Shown here: positions 1 to 8,177 of the stretch, one piece after another
How positions within the stretch are numbered: the stretch's first letter is position 1
How the letters are laid out: every line of letters begins with the position of its first letter
Assembly: GCF_014201375.1 (NCBI RefSeq)
Contig: NZ_JACHDZ010000006.1
Coordinates: 248,001-312,000, forward strand
Length of the DNA stretch: 64,000 bases
Direction of reading: 5' to 3'
DNA from: Tunturiibacter empetritectus
GTDB taxonomy: Bacteria; Acidobacteriota; Terriglobia; Terriglobales; Acidobacteriaceae
The notes under the pieces: generated by a model
The model's database searches: none
Told to the model about the DNA's origin: nothing
Seen by the model: the letters and a program-made list of their open reading frames with translations, nothing else
Made by a program: the position numbers and the translations under genes

Positions 1-353
1 ATGGTGACGGCGAGCGAGAGGCCACGGGCTTTAAAGGTGCCGGTGGGGTTCGCGCCCTCTTCTTTGATGTAGAGGCCGGGGTAGCGCTTGCTGAGGAGCA
101 TGGGCGTCCAGCCTTCGCCGAGGGTGACGGGGGTTACGTCGGGCAGGACGCTGGCGTAGCGCCACATGCCGAGACTGGCTGGGGAGGCTGCGGCGCGGGC
201 GGCGATGTCATCGCGGCTGGCGGTCTGGCGGAGTTTGTCCATGTCGTAGCGGACGTAGAGGGAGCCGGCGCAGAGGGGGCAGAGGGTTTGAGGCGTTTCG
301 GCAGAGACGTGGTGGTGACAACGAGAACACTCGAGGAAAGCAATAGCGGCCAT
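1..353 (-). CDS. thrC: Threonine synthase, N-terminal part (runs off window)
   Basis: This PLP enzyme converts O-phosphohomoserine to threonine in the cytoplasm. Only 117 codons are present; the gene continues beyond base 1. Two CxxC pairs (Cys9/Cys12 and Cys25/Cys28) form a small zinc-ribbon-like head seen in many ThrC-like proteins. The PLP-lysine motif NPTGTFKARG follows, with Lys108 as the predicted Schiff-base residue. The start is the ATG at 353, read leftwards; I see no strong ribosome site. It shares the aspartate-family theme with asd/lysC/dap at 7-15 kb but lies on the opposite strand. A zinc-ribbon threonine synthase is much the best reading; a related PLP-dependent beta-family enzyme is the alternative. 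Confidence 0.85.
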   Translation of the reverse strand, partial: MAAIAFLECSRCHHHVSAETPQTLCPLCAGSLYVRYDMDKLRQTASRDDIAARAAASPASLGMWRYASVLPDVTPVTLGEGWTPMLLSKRYPGLYIKEEGANPTGTFKARGLSLAVT

Positions 354-526
354 ATATTAGATGCTAACGGATTGTGGCGACGAAAAAACTCTTGCTCAAC
401 AGGGAAAACTGCTGAGGGGCGTTTGGTTTGGGGGAGATGAGACTGCCAAACCGCCCAGGCTCCGCGTTGAAGCTCCGCGGAGGTGGGCGGTCTTGTCAGG
501 TCTTTGTCAGGGATTCTGTTGCGGCG

Positions 527-877
527 TCAGTGGCGCTGGAGCCAGCGGCGGGAGGTGAACTCCGTGACGATGCTGGCGACCAGAAGCGCGATGCTGATGG
601 CGAAGGCGCTGATGACCCAGTTGAGCTCCATGCGGCCCTTGAGCATGAACCTGTCGAGCAGGGCCAGGACCAGGACGAGGACCGCCGCCTCTGCGAAGAA
701 CGAAGAACATCGCGGTGCGGCGATGGCAATCAGGTCGAGGAGCGGGGAGGGTCTCTTGTGGGGCGGAGCTTCGCCTCCGGGTGGAACCAGCGCGATTCGG
801 TTGGTGGGCTGGGGAGAAGCTGGAATTTGCTGCGGTGAGATGCTCCCGAGGGAGTTTAGTACATTTTTGTGAAACAT
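527..877 (-). CDS. Small two-helix membrane protein, unknown function
   Basis: The 116-residue product has a proline-rich N-terminal half, probably cytoplasmic and disordered. Two hydrophobic segments follow, near residues 63-77 and 84-102, ending in a basic tail. I do not recognise the family. The ATG at 877 is chosen because AAAGG lies 7 nt upstream; a longer in-frame reading to 982 lacks such a site. The gene lies upstream of thrC on the same strand and is divergent from the HAD phosphatase. Function cannot be inferred from the sequence. Confidence 0.55.
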   Translation of the reverse strand: MFHKNVLNSLGSISPQQIPASPQPTNRIALVPPGGEAPPHKRPSPLLDLIAIAAPRCSSFFAEAAVLVLVLALLDRFMLKGRMELNWVISAFAISIALLVASIVTEFTSRRWLQRH

Positions 878-1023
878 AAACAAGCCTTTGTGGTGCCTGC
901 TTCCAGTGTCTCCCGGGTGGTGCATGAATGTCACGTGAATTTCCGGTAAATCAAAGAAAATGAATGGCTTATGGATATTCATGCGCTGCGGATGAGAGAA
1001 TATGCACTGAAATCGAGGTTCGA

Positions 1024-2007
1024 ATGCGTTTAATCGCGGTGGATATGGATGGGACGCTGGTGGGGCCGGATGGGCGGGTGAGTGCGCGAAATCTGGCTGC
1101 GATGAAGTTGGCTGAGGCGGCTGGGGTGAAGGTGGTGGTGGCGACGGGGCGGCGGCACTCGTATGCGATGAAGGTGCTGCGCGGGCTGGGACTGCGGGAG
1201 GAGGATGCGCTGATCAGCTCGAATGGGACGGTGACGCGGACGATCGGGGCGCAGTTGCTGGAGAGGACGCTGCTGCCGGTGGAGACGGCGCGGTGGCTGT
1301 GTGGGCATGTGGAGGAGTTTCGCGATGCGCTGGTGTTGACCTTCGATAAGGTGAGGGAGGACGGGGAGGATGTGCGCGGGGCGCTGGTGGTGGAGCATCT
1401 GGCGGAGCTGAACGCGAGTATCGGCAGGTGGGTGGCGGCGAATGAGCCTTATATTGAGTGCGTGGTGCCGATCGAGAGGGCGCTGGAGGGAGAGGCGCCG
1501 ATCCAGATGATGCTGTGCGGGACGGTGGAGAGGATGCGGAGGGCGGAGGCGCGGCTGCTGGAGCATCCGGGGGTGTCGGCTGTGGGAGTGACGCCGCTGA
1601 GCAAGGATGAAGTGCGTCGGCTGGAGAATATTGGGTTGACGAAGGGTGGGATTACGCCTCAGGAGAGAGCTGCAGGGGCGGAGGCGGCGCTGCACCGGAC
1701 GGAGTATCCGGAGGGGGATTTGAGTATTGTGGACATTTTGCCGGCGGGGTGCAGCAAGGGGTCGGCGCTGCTGCGGCTGGCGGAGACGCATGGGGTGAAG
1801 GCGGAGGAGATTCTGGCGATTGGGGATAATTGGAATGATGTTTCGATGCTGGAGGTTGCGGGGCAGGCGGTGCTGATGGGGAACGCTCCGGAGGATTTGA
1901 AGGCGATGGCGGCGGAGAGAGGGTGGGTGATGGGGCAGCGGCATGACGAGGATGGGGTGGCGCAGGCGATTGAAGCGGTGTTGAACGGCCTGCCAGTGAC
2001 ACGATAG
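1024..2007 (+). CDS. Cof-type HAD-IIB family phosphatase
   Basis: This is a 327-residue haloacid-dehalogenase-superfamily hydrolase, probably acting on small phosphorylated metabolites in the cytoplasm. Motif I is DMDGTL (Asp7 nucleophile, Asp9 acid/base), motif II is in SSNGT, the motif III lysine is in CSKGSALL, and motif IV is GDNWNDVSML. The IIB cap lies between motifs II and III. The cap carries an unusual insertion of about 40 residues (near residues 185-225) compared with typical Cof proteins of 265-290 residues. The ATG at 1024 has GAGG 5 nt upstream and is preferred over the ATG at 964. The substrate cannot be predicted. Confidence 0.88.
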   Translation: MRLIAVDMDGTLVGPDGRVSARNLAAMKLAEAAGVKVVVATGRRHSYAMKVLRGLGLREEDALISSNGTVTRTIGAQLLERTLLPVETARWLCGHVEEFRDALVLTFDKVREDGEDVRGALVVEHLAELNASIGRWVAANEPYIECVVPIERALEGEAPIQMMLCGTVERMRRAEARLLEHPGVSAVGVTPLSKDEVRRLENIGLTKGGITPQERAAGAEAALHRTEYPEGDLSIVDILPAGCSKGSALLRLAETHGVKAEEILAIGDNWNDVSMLEVAGQAVLMGNAPEDLKAMAAERGWVMGQRHDEDGVAQAIEAVLNGLPVTR

Positions 2008-2057
2008 TGGGAGTTTTGGTGGAGTGGATGATGGACTGGGGGTGGTAGGCTTTAGAG

Positions 2058-2783
2058 GTGGCACTCTGTCTAAAGGCGTTGGCGTTTGGTCTGGCGGTGG
2101 CGGCGGTGTGTCCGCTGGCGCGTGCGGCTGAGCATGTGACGCTGAAGAACGGGTTTGAGGTGGATTGCGTTCGGCGGGAGGCGGTTGGGGATAAGGTTCG
2201 TCTCTACTTTGTTGAGAAGGGTAAGCCCGCTTCCGATGCGAACTATATGGAGGTTGCGGCAGAGTCGGTGGTTCGGGTTGAGACTGTGGCCGATGTGCCG
2301 GAGCCAGTGGCTGAGGTGAAGGCGGCGGAGGTGAAGGCGCCCACCGCAGTGACTCTGATGACCGCGCCGACGAAGGAAGAGATGCACGAGATGTTGTCGC
2401 ATGCGGGTGCGACGCACAACATTGATGAGGATCTGCTGGCGAGTGTGGTGCGGGCGGAGAGTGGTGGGCAGGTGCGGGCCGTTTCGCGGACGGGCGCGCG
2501 GGGATTGATGCAGCTGATGCCGGGGACTGCGAGTGCGATGGGGGTTGAGGATTCGTTTCGTCCGGAGCAGAATATCTCGGGCGGGACGGCGTATCTGGAT
2601 TTGATGCTGACGCGATACCACGACAATGTGGCGCTGGCGCTGGCGGCGTATAACGCTGGGCCGGGCGCGGTGGATCGGTATCATGGGGTGCCTCCGTTTC
2701 GCGAGACGCGGGCATATGTGGCCAGGGTGATTCGCGAGTTCAATCGGCGGAAGCAGATGGCGACGGTCGCGCAGGCCAAGTAA
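2058..2783 (+). CDS. Exported lytic transglycosylase, SLT/GH23 domain
   Basis: This enzyme cleaves peptidoglycan glycan strands to 1,6-anhydro-muropeptides in the periplasm. The 241-residue product starts with a signal peptide ending near Ala-Arg-Ala. A small region resembling N-terminal DUF4124-like linkers follows, and the C-terminal half is an SLT domain. The catalytic Glu lies in RAESGG, followed by GLMQLMPGTA and AAYNAGPGAV, all typical of the family. The start is GTG at 2058; an in-frame TAG at 2046 rules out anything longer. A 14-bp tandem duplication (2790-2817) separates it from the next gene. Confidence 0.87.
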   Translation: MALCLKALAFGLAVAAVCPLARAAEHVTLKNGFEVDCVRREAVGDKVRLYFVEKGKPASDANYMEVAAESVVRVETVADVPEPVAEVKAAEVKAPTAVTLMTAPTKEEMHEMLSHAGATHNIDEDLLASVVRAESGGQVRAVSRTGARGLMQLMPGTASAMGVEDSFRPEQNISGGTAYLDLMLTRYHDNVALALAAYNAGPGAVDRYHGVPPFRETRAYVARVIREFNRRKQMATVAQAK

Positions 2784-2789
2784 GAACAG

Positions 2790-2817
2790 CACGATCTACA
2801 GACCACGATCTACAAAC
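2790..2817. repeat. 14-bp tandem duplication between genes
   Basis: CACGATCTACAGAC is followed directly by CACGATCTACAAAC, two 14-bp units differing at one position. They fill the short gap between the transglycosylase stop and the start of the next gene. I see no function beyond spacing. Confidence 0.7.
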
Positions 2818-2831
2818 CAAGAGAGAGATGG

Positions 2832-3875
2832 ATGACCAAGCGTAATGGAGTGGTGTGGGGAGTCGGCGCAGTCGCGCTGGTGTTGCTGGTCTGGTTGTTT
2901 CGGACGAGGGTGCAGTTTGATTGGGCCAACTTCTGGCAGCAGCTTCGGTATGTGAGCCTGGGGCACATTGTTGCTGGTATTGTGCTGATTTATGTTACGT
3001 ATTGCCTGCGCGCGTTGCGGTGGTCGGTGTTTCTGTCGCCGACGAAGAAGGTACCGGCTACTTCCCTGCTGGGTTCGCAGTTCATCGGATTTACGGCGGT
3101 GGCGTTGTTTGGGCGGCTGGCGGATCTGACGCGGCCTTTCCTGGTGGCGCGACGGACTGGGTTGTCCTTGAGCTCGCAGGTGGCGGTGTACACGATTGAA
3201 CGGATGTTCGATCTTGGAGCGGCGGCGCTGATTTTTTCCAGTGCGCTGGCGTTTACTCCGAAAGGACTGCCTCACCATGAGGTGTTTGTGAAGGCGGGCG
3301 TGTTGAGTATGGGGGCTACGCTGGCGATTGCGATCTTTGCTGGTGTGGTGCGGGCGGCAGGTGGCGCGGTGGCCTCGTTTGCGCGAGGGACGGTGGGGTT
3401 GGTCTCGAAGCCTGCGGGAGAGAGCATTGCGACGAAGATCCTTGGGTTTCGCGATGGGTTGAATGCGTTGTCTTCGGCGCGGGATTTTGGGATTGTGACG
3501 GTGCTGTCGCTGACGATGTGGGTGATGATTGGGTTTGCTTATCTGGAGACGGCGCATGCGTTTGTGAATACGCCTGAGTTGGCTGGGGTGACGTTTTCGC
3601 GCACGATGCTGCTGATGGCGGCTAGTATTGGCGGGTCGCTGCTGCAGCTTCCGATTATTGGGTGGTTTACGCAGATTGCGATTACGGCCGCGGCGATGCA
3701 TACGTTCTATGGTGCGCCGATTGAGGCGGCGACGGCTTGTGGGGCTTTGTTGCTGGTGGTGACTTTTCTTTGCATCATTCCTACTGGGTTGATCTACTCG
3801 CGAATGGAGCATGTGAGTTTGAAGAAGGTTGCGGAGGAGAGCGAGGCGGCTGGGGCGGCGGTGGATTTGGGGTAG
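2832..3875 (+). CDS. YbhN/UPF0104-type flippase-like integral membrane protein
   Basis: The 347-residue polytopic protein has about eight hydrophobic helices. It resembles the lysylphosphatidylglycerol synthase transmembrane region (UPF0104/AglD/YbhN group). It opens with a basic N-terminus and a helix, then the family-typical stretch FWQQLRYVSLGHI and YCLRALRW. The aminoacyl-transferase half of MprF is absent, so lipid lysinylation is not expected; a role in handling lipids or glycolipids at the inner membrane is an inference. It follows the transglycosylase by 48 nt and ends 7 nt before repeat copy A. Confidence 0.8.
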   Translation: MTKRNGVVWGVGAVALVLLVWLFRTRVQFDWANFWQQLRYVSLGHIVAGIVLIYVTYCLRALRWSVFLSPTKKVPATSLLGSQFIGFTAVALFGRLADLTRPFLVARRTGLSLSSQVAVYTIERMFDLGAAALIFSSALAFTPKGLPHHEVFVKAGVLSMGATLAIAIFAGVVRAAGGAVASFARGTVGLVSKPAGESIATKILGFRDGLNALSSARDFGIVTVLSLTMWVMIGFAYLETAHAFVNTPELAGVTFSRTMLLMAASIGGSLLQLPIIGWFTQIAITAAAMHTFYGAPIEAATACGALLLVVTFLCIIPTGLIYSRMEHVSLKKVAEESEAAGAAVDLG

Positions 3876-3882
3876 GGACTTT

Positions 3883-4074
3883 GTCCTGCCGGACGGGCGC
3901 CCTGCGCGGGCAGCGATCACTTCGTGACTTGTATACCCCTTCGGTGGGCCCTCCCGTTGGTCGGGAGAGATGATCGTTCCGACCCACGGGAGGAGCTTTG
4001 CCCCTCGTCTATCAAGACCGGTATACGCGTCACGAAGTGATCGCTGCCCGCGCAGGGCGCCCGTCCGGCAGGAC
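3883..4074. repeat. Intergenic hairpin repeat, copy A (mirrored form)
   Basis: Copy A of a six-member family and the most complete. The 46-nt left arm (3883-3928) is an exact reverse complement of the right arm (4029-4074), with 100 nt between. The centre is also nearly palindromic: GTATAC boxes on both sides, and CCTCCCGTTGGTCGG facing a copy with one mismatch. Inside each arm are GTCC-TGCC-GGAC, GCCC-TGCGC-GGGC and GTCAC-TTC-GTGAC hairpins. It starts 7 nt after the upstream stop codon and ends 27 nt before nrdR. It can be read as two copies of the basic unit fused head to head. Confidence 0.92.
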
Positions 4075-4083
4075 TTGCGCTGC

Positions 4084-4089
4084 TAGAAT
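4084..4089 (+). promoter_or_regulatory. Possible -10 element of nrdR
   Basis: TAGAAT lies 12 nt before the nrdR start codon, preceded by TGC in extended -10 fashion. The -35 region would fall inside the right arm of repeat copy A and has no good match. It would give a leader of about 5 nt. Confidence 0.4.
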
Positions 4090-4101
4090 CGAAGTATTCC
4101 G

Positions 4102-4575
4102 ATGAAGTGCCCCTACTGTGGTTTTGCCCAGGACCGAGTTGTCGATTCGCGCGAGAGTAAAGACGCAGACTCGATACGCCGGCGACGGGAGTGCGAAGGC
4201 TGTAACAAGCGATTTACGACGTATGAGCGGATCGACGAGATCCCCTACATGGTGGTGAAAAAAGATGGACGGCGGGAGAAGTTCGACCGGCAGAAGGTGC
4301 TGAGTGGGCTGTTGCATGCGTGCGAGAAGAGGCCGGTTGCGGCGGTGAATCTTGAACGGATTGTGGATGAGACCGAGGCCTATGTAGTCGATTCGCCGGA
4401 GCGCGAGCGGACGACGAATGAGGTCGGCGAACTGATTATGTCGCGGCTGAAGGAGATCGATACGGTTGCGTACATTCGGTTCGCGAGTGTGTATCGGGAC
4501 TTCAAAGATGTTCGCGAGTTTAAGGAAGAGCTGGAAGATTTGTTGAACGGAAAAGACCCAAAGAAAAGGCGGTAA
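4102..4575 (+). CDS. nrdR: Transcriptional repressor NrdR
   Basis: NrdR senses ATP/dATP and represses ribonucleotide reductase genes by binding NrdR boxes. The 157-residue length is standard. The N-terminal zinc ribbon has Cys3, Cys6, Cys31 and Cys34, and an ATP-cone domain starts near residue 49 (MVVKKDGRREKFDRQK). The ATG at 4102 begins with the family-typical MKCPYCG. Isocitrate dehydrogenase follows after only 3 nt, so the two are probably co-transcribed. No ribonucleotide reductase gene is in the window. Confidence 0.97.
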   Translation: MKCPYCGFAQDRVVDSRESKDADSIRRRRECEGCNKRFTTYERIDEIPYMVVKKDGRREKFDRQKVLSGLLHACEKRPVAAVNLERIVDETEAYVVDSPERERTTNEVGELIMSRLKEIDTVAYIRFASVYRDFKDVREFKEELEDLLNGKDPKKRR

Positions 4576-4578
4576 CGG

Positions 4579-5625
4579 ATGACGGCAACGAAGAAGACGC
4601 ACAGGATTACTTTGATTCCGGGAGATGGGATTGGCCCGGAGGTCTCTGGCGCGGTGGTGAAGATTCTTGAGGCTGCGGGTGCGGCGACGGGCGTGGCGTT
4701 TGACTGGCATCCGTATGACGCGGGGGCAAATGCGTTCGAGAAGACGGGTGAGTACATTCCGAAGGCGCTGTATGACTCGATCGAGAAGAATCGTGTGGCG
4801 CTGAAGGGGCCGGTGACGACGCCGGTTGGCGGAGGGTTCGCTTCGATCAATGTGACGCTGCGAAAGAAGTTCGAGCTGTTTGCGAACTTTCGGCCCGTAA
4901 AGAATCTGCCAGGTTTGAAGACGAAGTATCCGGGGCTCGATCTCGTGATTGTGCGCGAGAACATGGAGGATTTGTATGCCGGTCTGGAACATGAGGTGGT
5001 GCCGGGGGTGGTGCAGGCGCTGAAGATTATTACTGAGAAGGGTTCGACGCGGATTGCTAAGTTTGCGTTTGACTATGCGCGCAAGCACGGGCGGAAGAAG
5101 ATTCATGCGATCCATAAAGCGAACATCATGAAGCTGTCGGATGGTTTGTTTCTCCGGTGTTGTCAGACGGTGGGGAAGGATTTTCCGGAGATCGCTTATC
5201 ACGAGCACATCGTGGATAACACCTGCATGCAGCTGGTGATGAATCCTTACCAGTACGATATTTTGCTGACTGAGAATCTGTATGGAGATATTCTGAGCGA
5301 CCTTTGCAGCGCGTTTGTGGGTGGGCTTGGGTTGGTTCCAGGGGCGAACCTGGGGACGGAGTGCGCGATCTTTGAGGCGGTGCATGGGTCGGCTCCGGAC
5401 ATTGCTGGGAAGGATATGGCGAACCCCACTGCGCTGCTGCAGAGTGCGGTGCTGATGCTGCATCATATTGATGAGCCGGCGACGGCGGAGCGCGTGCAGG
5501 CTGGGTTGGAGCAGGTCTATCGCGAAGGAAAGACGCTGACGAAGGATGTTGGCGGTACCAGCGGGACGAAGGCGTTTGCGGATGCGGTGGTGGCGGCGAT
5601 GGAAGCTCCGGTGGCTGCGGCTTAG
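4579..5625 (+). CDS. icd: NAD-type isocitrate dehydrogenase
   Basis: This TCA-cycle enzyme oxidatively decarboxylates isocitrate to 2-oxoglutarate. The 348-residue protein belongs to the short isocitrate/isopropylmalate dehydrogenase group. It starts with the nucleotide-loop motif PGDGIGPEV. The substrate-binding region INVTLRKKFELFANFRPVK is closer to NAD-IDH (eukaryotic IDH3-like) than to LeuB, and NLYGDILSDLCSAFVGGLGL and AVHGSAPDIAGKDMANP carry the metal and cofactor residues. It lies 3 nt after nrdR. Homoisocitrate or isopropylmalate dehydrogenase is the alternative but fits the substrate loop less well. Confidence 0.87.
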   Translation: MTATKKTHRITLIPGDGIGPEVSGAVVKILEAAGAATGVAFDWHPYDAGANAFEKTGEYIPKALYDSIEKNRVALKGPVTTPVGGGFASINVTLRKKFELFANFRPVKNLPGLKTKYPGLDLVIVRENMEDLYAGLEHEVVPGVVQALKIITEKGSTRIAKFAFDYARKHGRKKIHAIHKANIMKLSDGLFLRCCQTVGKDFPEIAYHEHIVDNTCMQLVMNPYQYDILLTENLYGDILSDLCSAFVGGLGLVPGANLGTECAIFEAVHGSAPDIAGKDMANPTALLQSAVLMLHHIDEPATAERVQAGLEQVYREGKTLTKDVGGTSGTKAFADAVVAAMEAPVAAA

Positions 5626-5685
5626 ATTCTGCGCGCCAGGTGCGACGCTGAGGTTCTCAACTAATGGTTCGTTGTGTGAGGTGGT

Positions 5686-6489
5686 ATGAGGCGGATTTGT
5701 GGTTGGTTGATGGCGGCAGTGGTTGCCGGTGCGGGGTTGAGCGGATGTAAGCCGAGCGATGCGGTGAAGCATAGCGGCGATGCGAGTACGGCGAAGGTGC
5801 CGGCGGCTCCTCCGGCTTCGACGGTGCGGCTCGATAAGGCGACTCTGGGGATGGTGACGGGGACGATCCGTTTTGTGGGAAAGGCGCCGGAGCCGGTGAA
5901 GATCGATATGTCGATGGATCCGGTCTGTTCGATGACGGCAGGAGACAACTTTGCCGAGCAGTATGCGGTGAAGGATGGCAAGCTTGGGAATGTGTATGTG
6001 TATATCAAGAGCGGGCCGCCGGCGGCGATGCTGTCGGGTGGGCCTACGCCTGCTCCGGTGGTGCTGGACCAGGTGGGATGCAAGTACGTGCCGCATGTGA
6101 TTGCGGTGGTGCGGGGTGGGTCGGTGGAGTTCAGGAACTCGGACTCGACGATGCACAACATTCATACGATGCCGACGGTGGCGGGGAGTCAGCCGATCGA
6201 TATCTCGCAGGGGCCAAAGGGTGCGGCGCAGGTGAAGCAGTTTAACCAGCCGGAGGTGATGATTCCGGTGCGGTGTAACAACCATCCGTGGATGAATGCG
6301 TTTATCAATGTGTCGGCGACGCCGTTTTTTGCGGTAACGGATGCGGATGGACACTTTGGGATCAGCGGATTGCCGGCGGGGACGTATACTTTGGCGGCGG
6401 TGCACGAGAAGCTTGGCGAGCAGACGATGACGGTGACCGTCGAGGCGAAGGGAACGTCGAAGGTGGACTTCAGCTTCAGCGTGAAGTGA
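5686..6489 (+). CDS. Lipoprotein with cupredoxin-like and carboxypeptidase-regulatory-like domains
   Basis: The 267-residue envelope protein has a lipoprotein signal with lipobox LSGC (lipidated Cys21). Residues 45-205 resemble a plastocyanin-like beta-sandwich, and the last 65 residues (FFAVTDADGHFGISGLPAGTY) match carboxypeptidase-regulatory-like folds. His157 (or His160), Cys197, His200 and Met203 occur in the order of a type-1 copper site; Cys197-x2-His200-x2-Met203 is compact. Copper binding is inferred from this order. A small membrane protein follows closely. The specific electron-transfer role, if any, is unknown. Confidence 0.72.
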   Translation: MRRICGWLMAAVVAGAGLSGCKPSDAVKHSGDASTAKVPAAPPASTVRLDKATLGMVTGTIRFVGKAPEPVKIDMSMDPVCSMTAGDNFAEQYAVKDGKLGNVYVYIKSGPPAAMLSGGPTPAPVVLDQVGCKYVPHVIAVVRGGSVEFRNSDSTMHNIHTMPTVAGSQPIDISQGPKGAAQVKQFNQPEVMIPVRCNNHPWMNAFINVSATPFFAVTDADGHFGISGLPAGTYTLAAVHEKLGEQTMTVTVEAKGTSKVDFSFSVK

Positions 6490-6513
6490 AGACGATTGAA
6501 CGGCGGAGGCGAG

Positions 6514-6873
6514 ATGATTGCAGGATTGACGATGTTGCAGCATACGGCGCAGTTCACGGTGGATTTGGCCTTTGTGGTGCATGCGCTGCCGCTTTGGTTT
6601 CTGATATTTGCTCTGTTTCTGCCACGGTTGGCGATGGTGGTGGCGTGGTTTCAGGGTTTGCTTGGGCCGTTTCACTTCGATCTGACGCCACCTCACTTTC
6701 AGGGCTGGCTGCCGCTGCTCTGCTGGCTGCTGCTGCCGCGGGCGCTGGTGCTGTATCTGATCTATCAGGATCAGGGGATTCACTTCTGGTTTCTGCTTCA
6801 TCTGCTGGTGGCTTTGCTGGTATGGGCTGGCGGTGGGCACCGGATGACGCGGTCGCGGCGGCGGGATAACTAG
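6514..6873 (+). CDS. Small hydrophobic membrane protein, unknown
   Basis: The 119-residue product has about three hydrophobic segments and a basic C-terminal tail. I do not recognise the family. The ATG at 6514 has GGAGG 4 nt upstream; a TTG at 6496 would add six residues. The gene follows the lipoprotein gene by about 25 nt, so an operon is likely. Overlapping open frames exist on both strands, but this frame is supported by its ribosome site, hydrophobic profile and stop codon 5 nt before repeat copy B, the usual spacing of that repeat after a gene. Confidence 0.6.
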   Translation: MIAGLTMLQHTAQFTVDLAFVVHALPLWFLIFALFLPRLAMVVAWFQGLLGPFHFDLTPPHFQGWLPLLCWLLLPRALVLYLIYQDQGIHFWFLLHLLVALLVWAGGGHRMTRSRRRDN

Positions 6874-6878
6874 AAAGC

Positions 6879-6975
6879 GTCTTGCCGGACGGGCTTGCTA
6901 CGCGCGGGGCGGTCACTTCGTGACGCGTACACCTTGTAGTGGTTAGGGAACGATACTGGTCCTCCCGATGGTCGG
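6879..6975 (+). repeat. Intergenic hairpin repeat, copy B
   Basis: A single-unit copy starting 5 nt after a stop codon. It contains GTCT-TGCC-GGAC, a first stem TTGC/GCGG around the loop TACGC (two G-T wobbles), the constant GTCAC-TTC-GTGAC hairpin, and a terminal CCTCCCG...GGTCGG box. It lies between the small membrane protein gene and asd. Confidence 0.85.
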
Positions 6976-7043
6976 CGATGAGGGGAGTCGCCTTTTTAGG
7001 CACTTCTCGTTTGTCTGGACGTGCGGGTGTTCGGCTGGCGCGT

Positions 7044-7049
7044 TATTCT
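7044..7049 (+). promoter_or_regulatory. Possible -10 element of asd (leaderless)
   Basis: TATTCT ends exactly 6 nt before the asd ATG, so transcription would start at or next to the start codon. No Shine-Dalgarno sequence is present, as expected for a leaderless message. Confidence 0.45.
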
Positions 7050-7055
7050 TAGTGG

Positions 7056-8177
7056 ATGGAACGACGCAGGGTTGGCATTCTTGGCGCGACCGGAATGGTC
7101 GGGCAGCGATTCATTCAACTTTTGAGCAATCACCCTTGGTTCGAGATTGCGTGGCTGGCGGCGAGCGATCGCAGTGCCGGGAAGACGTACGCCGAGGCTT
7201 GCAGGTGGAAGCTGGATACTCCGCTGCCGAAGCGGATCGCGGCGATGACGCTGCAGCCGAATGTTCCTGAGGGGTCGGCGATTGAGCTCCCGAAGATTAT
7301 TTTCGCCGCGCTCGATGCGGACATCGCGCGGGAGTTGGAGCCGAAGTTTGCCGCGGCGGGATGCGCGGTGATCTCGAACTCGAGTGCGTTCCGGATGACG
7401 GCGGATGTACCGCTGGTGGTGCCGGAGGTGAATGCCGATCATCTTGCGCTACTGGAGACGCAGAGCTGGCGGAAGCTGCACGGTGGACGTGGGGGGTATA
7501 TCGTCACGAATCCGAACTGCAGCGCGATTGGGCTGGTGCTGGCGTTGAAGCCGCTCGAGGAGAAGTTCGGGATTGAGAGTCTGTTCGTTTCGACGATGCA
7601 GGCGGTGAGCGGCGCTGGTTATCCGGGGGTGGCTTCGCTCGATATTCTGGGCAACGTGGTGCCGTTCATCAAGAATGAAGAGGAGAAGCTGCAGGAGGAG
7701 GTCGGCAAGCTGCTCGGCCGCCTTAGCGGCGCGAAGGTCGAGATTTTAGATGCGAAGGTGAGCGCGCATTGCAACCGGGTGGCAGTGGAAGATGGGCATA
7801 CGGAGTGCGTGAGTATCAAGCTGAAGAAGAAGGCTACGCGCGAGGAGATTCTGGCGGCGTGGAGCGAGTTTCTGCCGTTGCAGGGACAACATCTGCCTAC
7901 GGCTCCTGAGCATCCGGTGGAGTATGACGAGGGAGTGGACCGGCCGCAGCCTCGTCTGGACAGGATGCGCGGGCATGGGATGGCTGCGACGGTGGGGCGG
8001 CTGCGCGAGTGCCCGCTGCTGGACTGGAAGTTTGTCGTGCTGTCGCATAATACGATTCGTGGCGCGGCGGGAGCGGCAGTGTTGAACGCGGAGGTGCTGG
8101 CGTTGCTGGGTAAGCTCGATAAGTTGGGTGTGCCCCTGGAGAAGTTTTCGGCCAGGGCCGTGGCGGTGACGGCTTGA
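7056..8177 (+). CDS. asd: Aspartate-semialdehyde dehydrogenase
   Basis: This enzyme reduces aspartyl phosphate to aspartate semialdehyde, the branch point to lysine/diaminopimelate, threonine and methionine. The 373-residue protein has the nucleotide motif GILGATGMVGQ at residues 7-17, the nucleophile Cys155 in NPNCSAIG, and the SGAGYPGV and RMRGHG regions. Length and sequence fit the archaeal/fungal-like ASADH branch. The stop TGA overlaps the TTG start of lysC by 4 nt, implying translational coupling. A TATTCT hexamer 6 nt upstream suggests a leaderless message. Confidence 0.96.
   Translation: MERRRVGILGATGMVGQRFIQLLSNHPWFEIAWLAASDRSAGKTYAEACRWKLDTPLPKRIAAMTLQPNVPEGSAIELPKIIFAALDADIARELEPKFAAAGCAVISNSSAFRMTADVPLVVPEVNADHLALLETQSWRKLHGGRGGYIVTNPNCSAIGLVLALKPLEEKFGIESLFVSTMQAVSGAGYPGVASLDILGNVVPFIKNEEEKLQEEVGKLLGRLSGAKVEILDAKVSAHCNRVAVEDGHTECVSIKLKKKATREEILAAWSEFLPLQGQHLPTAPEHPVEYDEGVDRPQPRLDRMRGHGMAATVGRLRECPLLDWKFVVLSHNTIRGAAGAAVLNAEVLALLGKLDKLGVPLEKFSARAVAVTA

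Noticed and set aside
1030..2715. A 561-residue open frame on the minus strand across the HAD and transglycosylase genes
   Set aside because: Rich in Pro/Arg/His and antisense to two genes with clear catalytic motifs; typical artefact of high-GC DNA.
4030..6840. A 936-residue open frame on the minus strand
   Set aside because: Arg/His-rich, without any known motif, and antisense to nrdR, isocitrate dehydrogenase and the lipoprotein gene.
6288..6869. A 193-residue plus-strand frame overlapping the lipoprotein and small membrane protein genes
   Set aside because: Its Gly/Asp/Ala-rich composition looks non-coding; the alternative frame has a ribosome site and a normal hydrophobic pattern.
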